In this document: positions 1 to 9,063 of the stretch, piece after piece
Layout: every line of letters starts with the position of its first letter
Numbering within the stretch: position 1 is the stretch's first letter
DNA from: CAVTWD01 sp963738325
GTDB lineage: Bacteria; Actinomycetota; Acidimicrobiia; Acidimicrobiales; Ilumatobacteraceae
Assembly (NCBI GenBank): GCA_963738325.1
Contig: CAVTWD010000015.1
Location: 124,001-188,000 of the forward strand
DNA: 64,000 nt
Direction of reading: 5' to 3'
Made by a program: the position numbers and the translations under genes
The notes under the pieces: model-generated
Seen by the model: only the letters and a program-made list of their open reading frames with translations
Database searches by the model: none
What the model was told of the DNA's origin: nothing

Positions 1-2
1 CG

Positions 3-116
3 CTCGCCTTCGACGCCGAGCATGCCCGGCGCGTCGCCGACCTGCAGCTGTTCATCCGCCAGCACCACGGCGACCATGACCTCGCCGCCGCCGCCAGGGC
101 CGCCCGGTCGCAGTGA
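3..116 (+). CDS. 3' end of an unidentified protein (partial)
   Basis: An open frame enters from the left edge and ends at TGA 114-116. It encodes 37 residues, beginning LAFDAEHARRVADLQLF and ending AARAARSQ. The helical, charged composition looks like the C-terminus of a soluble protein. The AFDAEHARR stretch resembles the tail of some MBL-fold hydrolases, but this is too short to assign. It ends 61 nt before the next start on the same strand. Confidence 0.5.
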   Translation, partial: LAFDAEHARRVADLQLFIRQHHGDHDLAAAARAARSQ

Positions 117-177
117 CGGAAGGCCTTCGCCCAGAAAGTCCGGGTGTGAACTGCCCGTTCTCGGGGAACGGGTGAGC

Positions 178-1041
178 ATGCCACCGTTCAACGAGCTCAT
201 CGAACGCATCGAGAATCTCCAGGGGCTCGATGGCCCTGCCGGCCCCGTCTCGGTCGCGATCTCCAAGGCGACCCACGAGCCCCCTGTGTCGTCGCTCCTC
301 GGTGGTACGTGGCTCGGACACCCGGTCCATCCGGCGCTCACCGACCTGCCGATCGGCTTCTGGACCACCGCCTTCTTCCTCGACCTCTTCGGGGGCAAGG
401 GCGGGCGACGGGCGGCGAGAAGGTTCGTGGGCCTCGGCGTCGTCTTTGCCCTGCCGACCGCGGCCACCGGGCTCGCCGACTGGGCCGACACCGGCGGTGG
501 TACGCGCCATATCGGTATGACCCACGGTCTCATCAACACGACGGCCCTCACCCTCTACGCGCTGTCGTGGCGGGCCCGTCGCAGGTCGCACACACTCCGG
601 GGCATCGCCCTCAGCTTGGCCGGCGCCACGCTGGCCACCGCCGGGGCCTACCTCGGAGGCCATCTGGTCTACCGCCGGGGCATCGGCGTCGACGTGAACG
701 TGTTCACCGAGGAACCTCACGACTGGACGCGGCCCAACAAGGCGCCCGAACCTCTCGAGGGCGCCACGGGCCTCTACGTGGAGGCCGGCGAGGCTCGGGT
801 CGTGGCCACCCGCACCGACGGCACGTGGTACGGCATCGGCGCCCGGTGCTCGCACCGGGGCGGTCCTCTGCAGGAGGGCACCTTCCAGGGCGGTTGCGTC
901 ACGTGCCCGTGGCACAACAGCCGGTTCCGGCTGACCGACGGTGAGGTGATCGACGGCCCGGCCAGTGTCAGCCAGCCTCGCTACGAGGTACGCGACGACG
1001 GCGAGTCGGTCGCCGTGCGGGCCGCGCCGTCGGCCGGTTGA
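178..1041 (+). CDS. DUF2231 membrane domain fused to a Rieske [2Fe-2S] domain
   Basis: 287 residues from ATG 178; upstream in-frame starts give only low-complexity sequence. Residues ~40-165 are a DUF2231-type membrane region with the GHPVHPALTDLPIGFW motif and several hydrophobic helices. Residues ~190-285 are a Rieske ferredoxin domain with ligands C224-S-H226 and C243-P-W-H246. The family is thought to sit in the cytoplasmic membrane with the iron-sulfur domain taking part in electron transfer; the partner is not visible here. The gene stands alone, with the next gene convergent. Confidence 0.88.
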   Translation: MPPFNELIERIENLQGLDGPAGPVSVAISKATHEPPVSSLLGGTWLGHPVHPALTDLPIGFWTTAFFLDLFGGKGGRRAARRFVGLGVVFALPTAATGLADWADTGGGTRHIGMTHGLINTTALTLYALSWRARRRSHTLRGIALSLAGATLATAGAYLGGHLVYRRGIGVDVNVFTEEPHDWTRPNKAPEPLEGATGLYVEAGEARVVATRTDGTWYGIGARCSHRGGPLQEGTFQGGCVTCPWHNSRFRLTDGEVIDGPASVSQPRYEVRDDGESVAVRAAPSAG

Positions 1042-1105
1042 ACCCGCAGCCGCACCGCGTCGGCGAGCGGCGTACTCCAGCCCCCTCGCCGGACGGCCTC
1101 GCTCG

Positions 1106-1928
1106 TCAGGTAGGCACCGATTCCTCGGAGACCCCTTCCGGCTCCTCTGATTCGCGGTCGGCGCCCTTCGGGCGGGCGCGCTCCCGCTGGAGCTCGGCGC
1201 CCCCCACCTGGACCAAGCGCAGCACGGTGACGAGGCCCAGCCCGCCGAGCGCGTTGCCGAGCGCGGCCCAACCGAGCGCCCGCAGCCAGTCGGCGTAGCC
1301 GAACGCGGCGCCCGCGTGCAGGGCAGCGAAGGCCTCGATCGACATCACGACGGTGTGCTGGAGGGGAGCGGCGGCGAGCACGAAGGCCACCGACCACGCC
1401 GACAGGAGCTTGGCCGGCACCGAGCTCGTGGAGCGCTCCATCCACGTCATGAGGGTGATGAGCGCGCCCGCGAGGACCGCGCTCGTGAACGCCTGGCCCC
1501 CACGGGAGCTCGACCGGAGCGCGGCCCACCTCGCGGACGACGGATTGGAGCGCGGGGAAGCCCACGACGACGAGGCCCATCGACACCCAGCCGCCGGCCA
1601 GGTTGAAGACCAGCGTCCCCACCCACAGCCGCACGACCCACCACCAACGGGCGTCCCTGGCGACCACGGCGGCGACGGGCACGAGGAAGTTCTCCGTGAA
1701 CAGCTCGCTGTTCGCCAGCGTCAGAGCGAGGAAGCCGATGCCGAAGGCGAGGGCGCCGAGGAGCCGTTGACCGCTCTCCTGGTACACGATGAGGAGGGCG
1801 AAAACGCCGACACTCACGTCGAGGCCGCCCACCATCCCCGTGGCGGCGAGCTCGAGGGTCGGCCGCTCGAGCCGAGCCACGCCCTCGTCGACCGACCGGT
1901 GGAACGTCTCGGCGAGGTCATCAGCCAT
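1106..1928 (-). pseudogene. Formate/nitrite transporter (FNT) family channel, frameshifted
   Basis: Reading from ATG 1928, the protein MADDLAETFHRSVDEG... has FNT-type membrane helices up to about VELPWG near 1500. The expected continuation QAFTSAVLAGALITLMTWMER lies in another frame and runs to the stop at 1106. Removing one G from the G5 run (C5 on the + strand, 1497-1501) restores a single product of about 274 residues, a normal family length. FNT proteins are pentameric channels for formate, nitrite or similar small anions. The run-length position fits either a sequencing error or a recent frameshift. Confidence 0.75.
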
Positions 1929-2115
1929 GCCCCGCCGCGTTACCCACGAGCCCGCTGCTCCACACGCCGAACAGTCGCCACGGCCGGCCAGCGCCACCAG
2001 GAGTGACCAACCTTCGGTATCACCGGGCCCGCCGGGAGATCGGTTCCTGTCGAACCGGGGGCGGTGCGGACTGCCTACCCACGGCCGTCAGGAACCAAGC
2101 TCAGCGAGGTGAGCA

Positions 2116-3513
2116 ATGAGCTCGATCGTGGTCTGTGCGGGCAGTCTGGTGGGGCTGTCGGTGGCGATGATGCTGGCCGACGACGGCCACGACGTCACCG
2201 TGCTCGAGTCCGATCCCCACTGCCCGCCGGCCGAGCCCGCCGACGCCTGGGGATCGTGGGGCCGCACCGGTGTGGCCCAGTTCCACCAACCGCACAACCT
2301 CTTCACCCGGGTTCGGCGGGTGTGCGACGAGGAGTTGCCGGGCCTTACCGAACGGCTGCTGGCCGCGGGCTGCTGCTGGGTCGATTTCCTGTCGCCCTTG
2401 CCGCCGACCGTCTCTGATCAGAACCGGCGTCCCGAGGACGACGCGCTCCGATTCGTGACGGGCCGCCGCCCCGTGGTCGAAACGGTCTTCGCTCGTGCGG
2501 CCGAGGAGCAGCGCGGGCTGACCTTGCGACGAGGGGTACGCGTCGGCGGGCTGCTGGTCGGCCCTTCCGCTACTCGAGGGGTTCCTCACGTCGCCGGTGT
2601 CGTCAGCACCGAGGGCGAAGCGCTGCGAGCGGACCTCGTGGTCGACGCCATGGGACGGCGGTCGCCCGTCACCACCCTCGTCCGCGAGCTCGGAGGCTGC
2701 CCGCCAGAGGTCGAGTCCGACGACCGCGGCTACGTGTACCACACCCGCTACTTCGCGGGCCCCCACCGCCCCGCGCGACTGGGCCGGGCGGTCATGGCGC
2801 TCGGGAGCATCTCCATCCTCACCCTCCACAGCGACAACGACACCTGGTCGATCACTCTCTTCGGGCTCGCCAGCGACTCCGCCCTGAAGGCCATACGCGA
2901 CCCGGCCCGGTTCGACCGCGTGGTGCGGGCGTGCCCGCTGCAAGCTCATTGGCTCGACGGCGAGCCCCTCACCGATGTCGTGTCGATGGCAGGAGTCCTC
3001 GACCGCTACCGGCGCTTCGTCGTCGACGGACGACCAGTCGTGACCGGGCTCGCCGCCGTGGGCGACGCGTGGGCCTGCACGAATCCGTCGGCTGGGCGCG
3101 GCATCAGCATCGGCATGTTGCACGCCCAGAGGCTCCGGCGTGCGGTGCGGATCCACCTCGACGATGCCGAAGCGTTCGCCCTCGCCTGGGACGACGTGAC
3201 CGAGCGCGAAGTCGCGCCCTACGTTCGGAACCAGATGGCCGCGGACCGAGTCCGGGTGGCCGAGATGCAAGCCATGGTCACTGGCGCCGAGCCTCCCGCG
3301 CCCGACCCGACGATGGCGCGCCTGCTGGGAGCAGCGATGTGTGACGCCGACGTCTTCCGGGCCATGATCGAGACGGTGGTGTGCACTGCACTTCCGCAGG
3401 AGGTGCTGGCCCGGCCCGGCTTTCGCGAGAAGCTCGAACGCTACGGCGACCTGGACCCCTTCCGAGCCCCGGGCCCCGATCGCGATGAGCTCCTCACTCT
3501 GCTCGCCGCGTGA
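2116..3513 (+). CDS. FAD-dependent oxidoreductase/monooxygenase-like protein
   Basis: 465 residues. The N-terminus SIVVCAGSLVGLSVAMMLADDGHDVTVLE forms a dinucleotide-binding fold, although the first Gly of the usual GxGxxG is replaced by Cys. A second FAD motif occurs in the C-terminal half (GDAWACTNPSAGRGISIGMLHA), as in group A flavin hydroxylases and geranylgeranyl-reductase-like proteins. The substrate cannot be told from sequence. It has its own promoter region and is followed after 71 nt by a small gene. Confidence 0.82.
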   Translation: MSSIVVCAGSLVGLSVAMMLADDGHDVTVLESDPHCPPAEPADAWGSWGRTGVAQFHQPHNLFTRVRRVCDEELPGLTERLLAAGCCWVDFLSPLPPTVSDQNRRPEDDALRFVTGRRPVVETVFARAAEEQRGLTLRRGVRVGGLLVGPSATRGVPHVAGVVSTEGEALRADLVVDAMGRRSPVTTLVRELGGCPPEVESDDRGYVYHTRYFAGPHRPARLGRAVMALGSISILTLHSDNDTWSITLFGLASDSALKAIRDPARFDRVVRACPLQAHWLDGEPLTDVVSMAGVLDRYRRFVVDGRPVVTGLAAVGDAWACTNPSAGRGISIGMLHAQRLRRAVRIHLDDAEAFALAWDDVTEREVAPYVRNQMAADRVRVAEMQAMVTGAEPPAPDPTMARLLGAAMCDADVFRAMIETVVCTALPQEVLARPGFREKLERYGDLDPFRAPGPDRDELLTLLAA

Positions 3514-3584
3514 TCGAGGAGGCCCCCGTGGCCGCGACCTGATGGCCTGATCGTGGCGGCCGAACACTGCGCGACGCTGGCGCC

Positions 3585-3839
3585 GTGACAACGCATCTCA
3601 TCCGCTACGAAGGTCCGACGCTGCTGGCGGTCGAGGCCGCCACCCTCCTGGCCGAGGCCAGTGGGATTGATCTCACCGGATCGGAACCTCCCAGCCGGGT
3701 CGCGGGCTCCGAGACGCGGTCGGTCCTCGTGGTCACCGTCACCGGCACGCCAGAGGCCGTGGGTGACGCGGCGCGGCTGATGCGCGAGCGGTTGCCAGAC
3801 GATGTCGTGATCTCGGTCGAGGAAGTATCGAGCGGTTGA
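3585..3839 (+). CDS. Small conserved-looking protein, function unknown
   Basis: 84 residues from GTG 3585. The sequence TTHLIRYEGPTLLAVEAATLLAEASG...VLVVTVTGTPEAVGDAARLMRERLPDDVVISVEEV alternates predicted strands and helices like a small ferredoxin-like fold. I recognise no family. It lies between the flavoprotein and the LLM oxidoreductase on the same strand and may be cotranscribed with them. Confidence 0.5.
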   Translation: MTTHLIRYEGPTLLAVEAATLLAEASGIDLTGSEPPSRVAGSETRSVLVVTVTGTPEAVGDAARLMRERLPDDVVISVEEVSSG

Positions 3840-3884
3840 CGCAGAGGTAGCTTCTCCTGAGCGCTCGGAGCCAGGGGGTCCATC

Positions 3885-4862
3885 ATGTCGCTGACGCTGT
3901 CGTGTGCCTTCGCCACGTCGATGGCGACGCCCGATCACGTCGCCCGGGCCGAGGCCCTCGGCTACGAGCGCGCCTGGCTGTACGACTCGCCCGCCCTGTA
4001 TCCGGATGTGTGGATGACGCTCGCCCGCTGCGCGGAGCGGACCTCCACGATCGGCCTGGGCCCAGGCGTGCTCATCCCGAGCCTTCGCCATCCGATGACG
4101 AACGCGGCGGCGATCGCCACGCTCGTCGATCTCGCCGGGCCCGGGCGCGTGTCGGTGGCGGTCGGCACCGGCTTCACCGGGCGCTTCACCCTCGGCCAGC
4201 GGCCGCTGCGGTGGGCCGACGTGGCGCGCTACGTGACCGTCCTCCGCGCCCTGCTGGACGGAGAAGCCGTCGAGTGGGAGGGCGCGCTCATCCAGATGAT
4301 CCACCCCGCCGGCTTCGGCGCGCCGCGGCCCATCGACGTGCCCTTCCTGCTCGGGGCCGCCGGCCCGAAGGGCGTGGCGACGGCCCGCGAGGTCGCCGAC
4401 GGGGTGTTCATGGCCGGCGCGCCACCGGTCCCGGACTTCGCCTGGGAGGCCAGCCTCTTCTTCGGCACCGTGCTGGCCGACGGCGAGGGCTTCGACTCCG
4501 AGCGGGTGATGGCCGCCGCCGGCCACGGCGTCGCCGTCTACTACCACTTCTTCGCCGAGAACGGTCTGGACTTGTCCCTGTTGCCGGGGGCCGAGGCCTG
4601 GGCGGCGGCTTATGCCGACGTGCCGGCGGAGCGGCGCCACCTGGCCATCCACGACCTCCATCTCATCGGGGTCAACGAACGTGACCGCGCCGTCGTGACG
4701 CCAGAGATCCTCGAGGCCATGGGAGGCGCCTACCGCGCCGACGACCTGCGCGAACGACTCGCCGGTCTGGAGGCGGGTGGGGTCACCGAGATCGCTTACC
4801 AACCGGCAGGACCGGACATCCCCCGAGAGCTCGAGACCTTCGCCGCCGCCATGCGGGGCTGA
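3885..4862 (+). CDS. LLM-class (luciferase-like) F420/flavin-dependent oxidoreductase
   Basis: 325 residues from ATG 3885. Features of the bacterial luciferase-like TIM barrel are visible: the N-terminal strand, RAEALGYERAWLYDSPALYPDVWMTLARCAERTSTIGLGPGVLIPSLRHPM, and the GRVSVAVGTGFTGRFTLG segment. In actinobacteria such proteins often use coenzyme F420 and reduce or oxidise diverse small molecules. The substrate is not predictable. The gene is probably part of a short + strand run starting at 2116. Confidence 0.85.
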   Translation: MSLTLSCAFATSMATPDHVARAEALGYERAWLYDSPALYPDVWMTLARCAERTSTIGLGPGVLIPSLRHPMTNAAAIATLVDLAGPGRVSVAVGTGFTGRFTLGQRPLRWADVARYVTVLRALLDGEAVEWEGALIQMIHPAGFGAPRPIDVPFLLGAAGPKGVATAREVADGVFMAGAPPVPDFAWEASLFFGTVLADGEGFDSERVMAAAGHGVAVYYHFFAENGLDLSLLPGAEAWAAAYADVPAERRHLAIHDLHLIGVNERDRAVVTPEILEAMGGAYRADDLRERLAGLEAGGVTEIAYQPAGPDIPRELETFAAAMRG

Positions 4863-4996
4863 CGCCGCGGTCTCGCGGTGATGACGAAGACAGGGTCGCG
4901 CCAACGAACGCACGAGTGCTCCTGCGGAGGGGCGAGCGTGGCTTCCGGGCGCTCGGTGGACGATTGAACGAGGGCCTCATCGGGTACGCGGGAGAA

Positions 4997-5353
4997 ATGG
5001 TTAGTGAGCCGCAGCCTGGGGAGGAGGGAGCGCAGGTCCAAGTGGTCTTCTCGTCGTACCAGCGCGGACAGGTGACGCTCGATCTCATTGCCCTCGAGCC
5101 GCTCGCGTGGGCGGCCGGGCTCGTTCCCCAACGGATGCCGTTCAGCCTTACGATGAGAGCGCCGGAGGAAGCAGTGGCGTACATCGTGTCGGTCACGGCC
5201 GAATGGGCGAAGAGCTGCGAGGTGATCAGCGTCGATGTCGACAACGGGCCGAGCGGCGAGACCGTCGCCCTCCATGGTCCGAGCGATCAAATCGTGCTCG
5301 AGGTCGTCGATCGCCTCTCGCGGCGGCGGGGCGGCGGCTGGGGTTGGTGCTGA
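4997..5353 (+). CDS. Hypothetical protein
   Basis: From ATG 4997 the product is about 118 residues (MVSEPQPGEEGAQVQVVFSSYQRGQVTLDLIALEPLAWAAG...). The frame is open to 4916, but the internal start gives a more natural N-terminus. It is an alpha/beta protein without recognised motifs. The C-terminus is Gly/Arg/Trp-rich (RRRGGGWGWC). It converges with the PRC-barrel gene on the other strand. Confidence 0.5.
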   Translation: MVSEPQPGEEGAQVQVVFSSYQRGQVTLDLIALEPLAWAAGLVPQRMPFSLTMRAPEEAVAYIVSVTAEWAKSCEVISVDVDNGPSGETVALHGPSDQIVLEVVDRLSRRRGGGWGWC

Positions 5354-5368
5354 TGATGCGGTCGCAGG

Positions 5369-6127
5369 TCAGCCCTCGACGCCTGTGCTGACGGTGATCT
5401 TGTCGTACTCGATCGCCACCACGTCTCCCCACGGGATGTAGTGAGCGCGCCGGTGGAGCCGGCGGAACAGGTAGCGCAACGGCCACGGGCCGCGGGTCTC
5501 GGTGGACGACGAGCGACCTTCGCGGGTCGAGTAGCCGAGCCTCGCCCCCACGGCTGAACGACCGGCGAGCAGTCCATGGAGCCGGAGCGCCGCTCGCCCT
5601 GACGGCAACAGCGGCCCGTCTTGGACCAGATGCAGGTCGTGGACCGTGCCCAGCCGGCGACCGGCCTCGTCAAACGCTGGCTTGCCGACGAGATCGCTCG
5701 CGCGTATCACTCGTTGTCCTGCCCCTTGAGCGCGCCGGTGGGAGGATCCGGGGATGTGCCCGATGAAGTGCGCGGCGAGGAAGGCGTCAGCGGCCTTGAC
5801 CTCCAGGTCGTCCACCGAGACATCGACGTGCACGGCGGCGTCGATGCCGGTGACCACGCCGAAGGAGATGGAAGCCGGACGCGGCGGGTGCTCTTCGTCC
5901 ATGAGGCGATGGAGAGTCTCGACGGCGCGGCCGAGTCGGCCGGAGAAGCGCCGCGCCAGCGCCGCAGGCCCGCAGAGGATGTGGGTCACCACGGGAAGAG
6001 AGTCGGGCTCGGGCAGGAGGTCGAACTGGAGATCGTCGACTTTCGCCGTCGCCTGGCCCTCCCGGTCGAGCACTTGATGGTCGAGCAGGTGCAGCTCGGC
6101 CCAGAACGATGCACCGCCGGCCCTCAT
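5369..6127 (-). CDS. PRC-barrel domain protein
   Basis: 252 residues from ATG 6127. The C-terminal half contains a PRC-barrel-like unit (RASDLVGKPAFDEAGRRLGTVHDLHLVQDG) and a second related segment ending VVAIEYDKITV. The N-terminal ~130 residues carry another strand-rich unit (LLDHQVLDREGQATAKVDDLQFD), so two barrel copies are likely. PRC barrels bind proteins or RNA and often accompany transporters or ribosome factors. The start overlaps the stop of the Nramp-like gene by 4 nt, so the two are translationally coupled and probably act together. Confidence 0.75.
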   Translation of the reverse strand: MRAGGASFWAELHLLDHQVLDREGQATAKVDDLQFDLLPEPDSLPVVTHILCGPAALARRFSGRLGRAVETLHRLMDEEHPPRPASISFGVVTGIDAAVHVDVSVDDLEVKAADAFLAAHFIGHIPGSSHRRAQGAGQRVIRASDLVGKPAFDEAGRRLGTVHDLHLVQDGPLLPSGRAALRLHGLLAGRSAVGARLGYSTREGRSSSTETRGPWPLRYLFRRLHRRAHYIPWGDVVAIEYDKITVSTGVEG

Positions 6128-7356
6128 GACGCTCCGCCTTTCGTGGCGATCATGAGGGGAATGGTGGCCACGGACACCACGGTCACGAGCACGAGGAAGG
6201 CGAAACCGACCACGTTCGAGAAGATGCCATTGCGCTTGTCGCCCATTCGCTCCGGGTCATTGGCGGCGACCAAGACCGGGAAGTAGGTGAGTGGCAACGC
6301 CGCCGCCGAGAAGACCACCACGTACTCGGTGAGCTTGATCGGGTCGAGACCCGTTACCCCGAGCAACGTGCCGGCGAGAACACAGATCACCAGCACCGTA
6401 TGGAAGCGCGCGTCATCGCGGGGCCGGACCGACTTCCCCCAGGGCCAGCCGAAGTACTGGGCGATCATGTACCCGCACGTGAGGGTGGTCTCCACCGCGG
6501 CGCCAAGCGTGCAGGCCACGAAACCCAGGATCACGATGGCCAGCCCCACCCGGCCGAGCGCCAGGCTCACGGGCATGGCCGTCTGGAACAGCTGGTTCAC
6601 GCTGATGCCCCTCGGGGCGAGCACGACGCTGCCGATGGCCATCAGCCCGAGCGTGAGCAAGGCCCCCAGGGGGAAGCCGATGAAGACGTTCGCTCGCGCC
6701 ACGACGAGATCCTGCCGCTTCCAACCCTCCTCGATGGCACCCGAGGAGAAGAAGAGCACCTCGTAGGGCATGAGGCCGGCGCCGAACAGCGCGATGGCCC
6801 AGTAGAAGTAGACGAGGACGCTCACGTTCGACGGGATGTAGGGGTGGCTCGCCTGGTGCAGCAGGTGTCCCCAGTCCGGGTGCAGCGCGACCACCGCCAC
6901 GACCACAACCATCAAGGTGAGGCCGGCCAACCCGAAGACGTTCTCGAGGACCTGGAAGCCCAGTCGCCAGATGACGAGCCAGACGAAGATGCCCACCAAC
7001 GGCACCCAGAGGAGGTAGTTGACGTCGGAGGCGAGCTGGAGGGCGAGCGCCACTCCTCCGATCTCGGCGGCGACGGTTCCGAGGGTCACCGCGAAGGACG
7101 CGAGCAGGTTCACCAGGGCCATGCGGGCGCCGAGGCGCTCCCTCACCAAGTCGAACACCGGACGGCCGGTCACCATGGCGACACGGCCCGACATCTCGCA
7201 GAAGATCATGATGCCGGCCAGCGAGAGCACGGTCGCCCAGGCGAGGGTCATGTTGAAACGAGCGCCGGCGGCAGGCGCGGTCACCAGCTCGCCGATGTCG
7301 ACGAACCCGCCGATCGCCGTCAGCACCCCGAGCGCGATCTCGACGACGCGCTTCAC
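6124..7356 (-). CDS. Nramp-like divalent metal transporter with unusual site motifs
   Basis: 410 residues from GTG 7356, with about 11 hydrophobic helices matching the Nramp fold (SLC11/MntH). In TM1 the usual DPGN signature is replaced by VDIGE, and in TM6 the MPH motif reads LMPYEVLFFSSGAIEEGW. Canonical Nramps use the Asp, Asn and Met at these positions for Mn/Fe binding, so the ligand set here differs and the substrate may not be Mn or Fe. It overlaps genes on both sides by 4 nt, giving the order lipoprotein, transporter, PRC-barrel. Confidence 0.82.
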   Translation of the reverse strand: MKRVVEIALGVLTAIGGFVDIGELVTAPAAGARFNMTLAWATVLSLAGIMIFCEMSGRVAMVTGRPVFDLVRERLGARMALVNLLASFAVTLGTVAAEIGGVALALQLASDVNYLLWVPLVGIFVWLVIWRLGFQVLENVFGLAGLTLMVVVVAVVALHPDWGHLLHQASHPYIPSNVSVLVYFYWAIALFGAGLMPYEVLFFSSGAIEEGWKRQDLVVARANVFIGFPLGALLTLGLMAIGSVVLAPRGISVNQLFQTAMPVSLALGRVGLAIVILGFVACTLGAAVETTLTCGYMIAQYFGWPWGKSVRPRDDARFHTVLVICVLAGTLLGVTGLDPIKLTEYVVVFSAAALPLTYFPVLVAANDPERMGDKRNGIFSNVVGFAFLVLVTVVSVATIPLMIATKGGAS

Positions 7357-7811
7357 GAGTGCTGTTCCTGGAACGACATCAACTGCTCGGCGAGCCGACC
7401 GAGGGGTTGCTGGAACCTCGCCAACTCCGAGAGGTGGCCTTGCCGGGCCGTGATCCGCAGTTGCGAGAGCCGATCCGTGGCCGGCTCCAGCAGGTCGTCC
7501 AGCATGTTGCGCAGCGCGATCGACTGCTCATCGGGCGGCTGGATGGCATCGAACGTCGAGCGGATCTCGTCGGCTTCGCCCTCCGCGCCGTCGGCGGCCA
7601 CCGACGCGTAGGGGTTGAACAGCTTGTGCTCGCCGGCGAGCTGCGCCAGGAGCTGGCCGGTGGCCACCGACGACGCCATCTTCTCGGCGGTCTGCGCAGC
7701 CTTGGCCTCGTAGGTGACCGGGTCGCGGGCGGTCGGAACGCACGCGGGCACCAGGGTGAGCACGCCGGCGGCGAGCGCGCCACGGGCGAACGCGCTACCT
7801 GGTCTCGCCAC
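7353..7811 (-). CDS. Putative secreted lipoprotein, function unknown
   Basis: About 152 residues from GTG 7811. An N-terminal hydrophobic stretch (FARGALAAGVLTLVPACVP) ends in a weak lipobox (VPA-C). The rest is alpha-helical (AAQTAEKMASSVATGQLLAQLAGEHKLFNP...). The frame is open upstream to 7841, so the start is uncertain. It overlaps the Nramp-like gene by 4 nt and the upstream winged-helix gene by 17 nt, placing it in the same operon. Confidence 0.6.
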   Translation of the reverse strand: MARPGSAFARGALAAGVLTLVPACVPTARDPVTYEAKAAQTAEKMASSVATGQLLAQLAGEHKLFNPYASVAADGAEGEADEIRSTFDAIQPPDEQSIALRNMLDDLLEPATDRLSQLRITARQGHLSELARFQQPLGRLAEQLMSFQEQHS

Positions 7812-8007
7812 GCACGACCTCGACGCACAGCACTCCGTCACGCCGCACCAGGCGGATGCGGCCCTCCGTGAGCAGCCGGCTCAAGGTGACGCGGACGTCC
7901 TCCGCCGCAAGGCCCGTCTCGCGCGCGACCCGCTCCTCGACCACGTGGACGACCTCGGGCCCCGGCTTCAGGGCGGCGAGCACACCTTTCTCGGTGTGGG
8001 CTGGCAC
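7795..8007 (-). CDS. Small winged-helix-like protein
   Basis: 70 residues. The sequence VVEERVARETGLAAEDVRVTLSRLLTEGRIRLVRRDGVLCVEVV fits a compact winged helix (helix-turn-helix followed by a two-strand wing). It is the first gene of the apparent operon with the lipoprotein, Nramp-like transporter and PRC-barrel protein, and may regulate it. This is a fold guess from pattern only. Confidence 0.5.
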   Translation of the reverse strand: MPAHTEKGVLAALKPGPEVVHVVEERVARETGLAAEDVRVTLSRLLTEGRIRLVRRDGVLCVEVVRGETR

Positions 8008-8078
8008 GGCGAGAGGCTTTCCCGGCCTACCTCGCGTTCAATCGCGCGGGCGCCGCGCCGTCGAGTCCTCCGGCGGGC

Positions 8079-8513
8079 TCAGGCGGTCACCTGGAATGGC
8101 TTGCCCGTCCCGCTGGAACAACTGAGCCGAAGGCTCTCGAGGTAGTAGCCCCAGTTGAAGTTGTAGGTCCCGTAGGCGTCGTCGTCGAGCTCGACCGCGT
8201 AGTCCTGCCAGAAGCGCAACCGGCAGCGACCGTCGTCGAACGGCTCGAGCAGGAACCGAAAGCCGGCCCCCAGCCACGGATCGTGGCCGTCGATGCAGCG
8301 CCAGCCGAGCTCTCGGCCGTCGACAAGGGCGGTCACCTCCATCGTCGGGTTGAAGTCGCCGACGAACGTCCACTTGACGAGCGAACCCACCACGGGCGGG
8401 CCGGCGTCGACCTTCGTCGACCACCAACGGGCCATCTGCGCCTCCTCCGTGAGGGCCGACTAGACCGTCGCGGTCGGCGCATCGAGGTCGACGAGATGGT
8501 GGATGGTCTTCAT
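8079..8513 (-). pseudogene. SRPBCC/AHSA1-family gene with in-frame TAG
   Basis: From ATG 8513 the frame reads MKTIHHLVDLDAPTATV, then TAG at 8460-8462, then SALTEEAQMARWWSTKVDAGPPVVG... to the stop at 8079. The family usually has Trp after the Val (V-W-x-A-L-T), so TAG most simply replaces TGG by one base change. Without it the product is about 144 residues, a normal SRPBCC length. It overlaps a second SRPBCC fragment upstream by 4 nt. Confidence 0.75.
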
Positions 8514-8707
8514 GAGGGACCTCCGCTGATCGGGGGCGACGCCGCGGCCAGGCGGCCGGGAAAGTCGACGGTGAGCTTGTCGTGCCAGCCTTGGTCGAAG
8601 CCGCGGCGGGGCTCGGGCTGCCCGTCGTCCCAGCCGCGACGCTCGATCCGCAGCCGCGTGCCCGCCTCGGTGGGCGTCAGCAGGGACTCGACGAGGGCAG
8701 GTTTCGC
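8510..8707 (-). pseudogene. SRPBCC-family C-terminal fragment
   Basis: The last ~65 residues (PALVESLLTPTEAGTRLRIERRGWDD...FDQGWHDKL) match the C-terminal helix region of AHSA1/SRPBCC proteins. The N-terminal two thirds are missing: upstream sequence in this frame is unrelated and overlaps the MEDS fragment on the other strand. The ATGA overlap with the next SRPBCC gene suggests an original two-gene operon that has lost its 5' end. Confidence 0.6.
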
Positions 8708-8776
8708 CAGGCCGGAAGCCGGCAAACAAAGTGCCACGAGGCGTGCTCGGTCCACGGGCGCGAGATGAGAGAAGCC

Positions 8777-8930
8777 ATGGCCGTCACCGTCCCACCGGGT
8801 GATCCCGGCGGGCTCCACCACGCCGCGATGCTGTACGCGAACGACGAAGAGTTCGTGGCGGGCGCGTTGCCCTTCGTAGCGGATGGGGTGGACGCGGGCC
8901 ACGCGCCCCGGCTGGCGCGCGACGAAAGGC
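8777..8930 (+). pseudogene. MEDS-domain (DcmR sensory) fragment
   Basis: From ATG 8777 the frame encodes MAVTVPPGDPGGLHHAAMLYANDEEFVAGALPFVADGVDAGHAPRL. This matches the start of MEDS sensory domains, which typically read HHAALFY..DEEFLAG..PFV..GL. After about residue 50 the similarity stops and the sequence becomes unrelated. MEDS domains usually precede anti-sigma-type kinase domains, none of which is present. I read it as the stub of a deleted regulator gene. Confidence 0.6.
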
Positions 8931-9063
8931 TCCAGGTGGGATCCTCGCGGACGACCGTTTCACGCCGCGGCCCGGCGGGAAAGCTCCTGCCGATGTTGGG
9001 CGATTCCCTCCTTCACCCTGGTTCCCGCGCCGTAGCGCACGTCGGCGGTCGGGCCGCTGAGCC

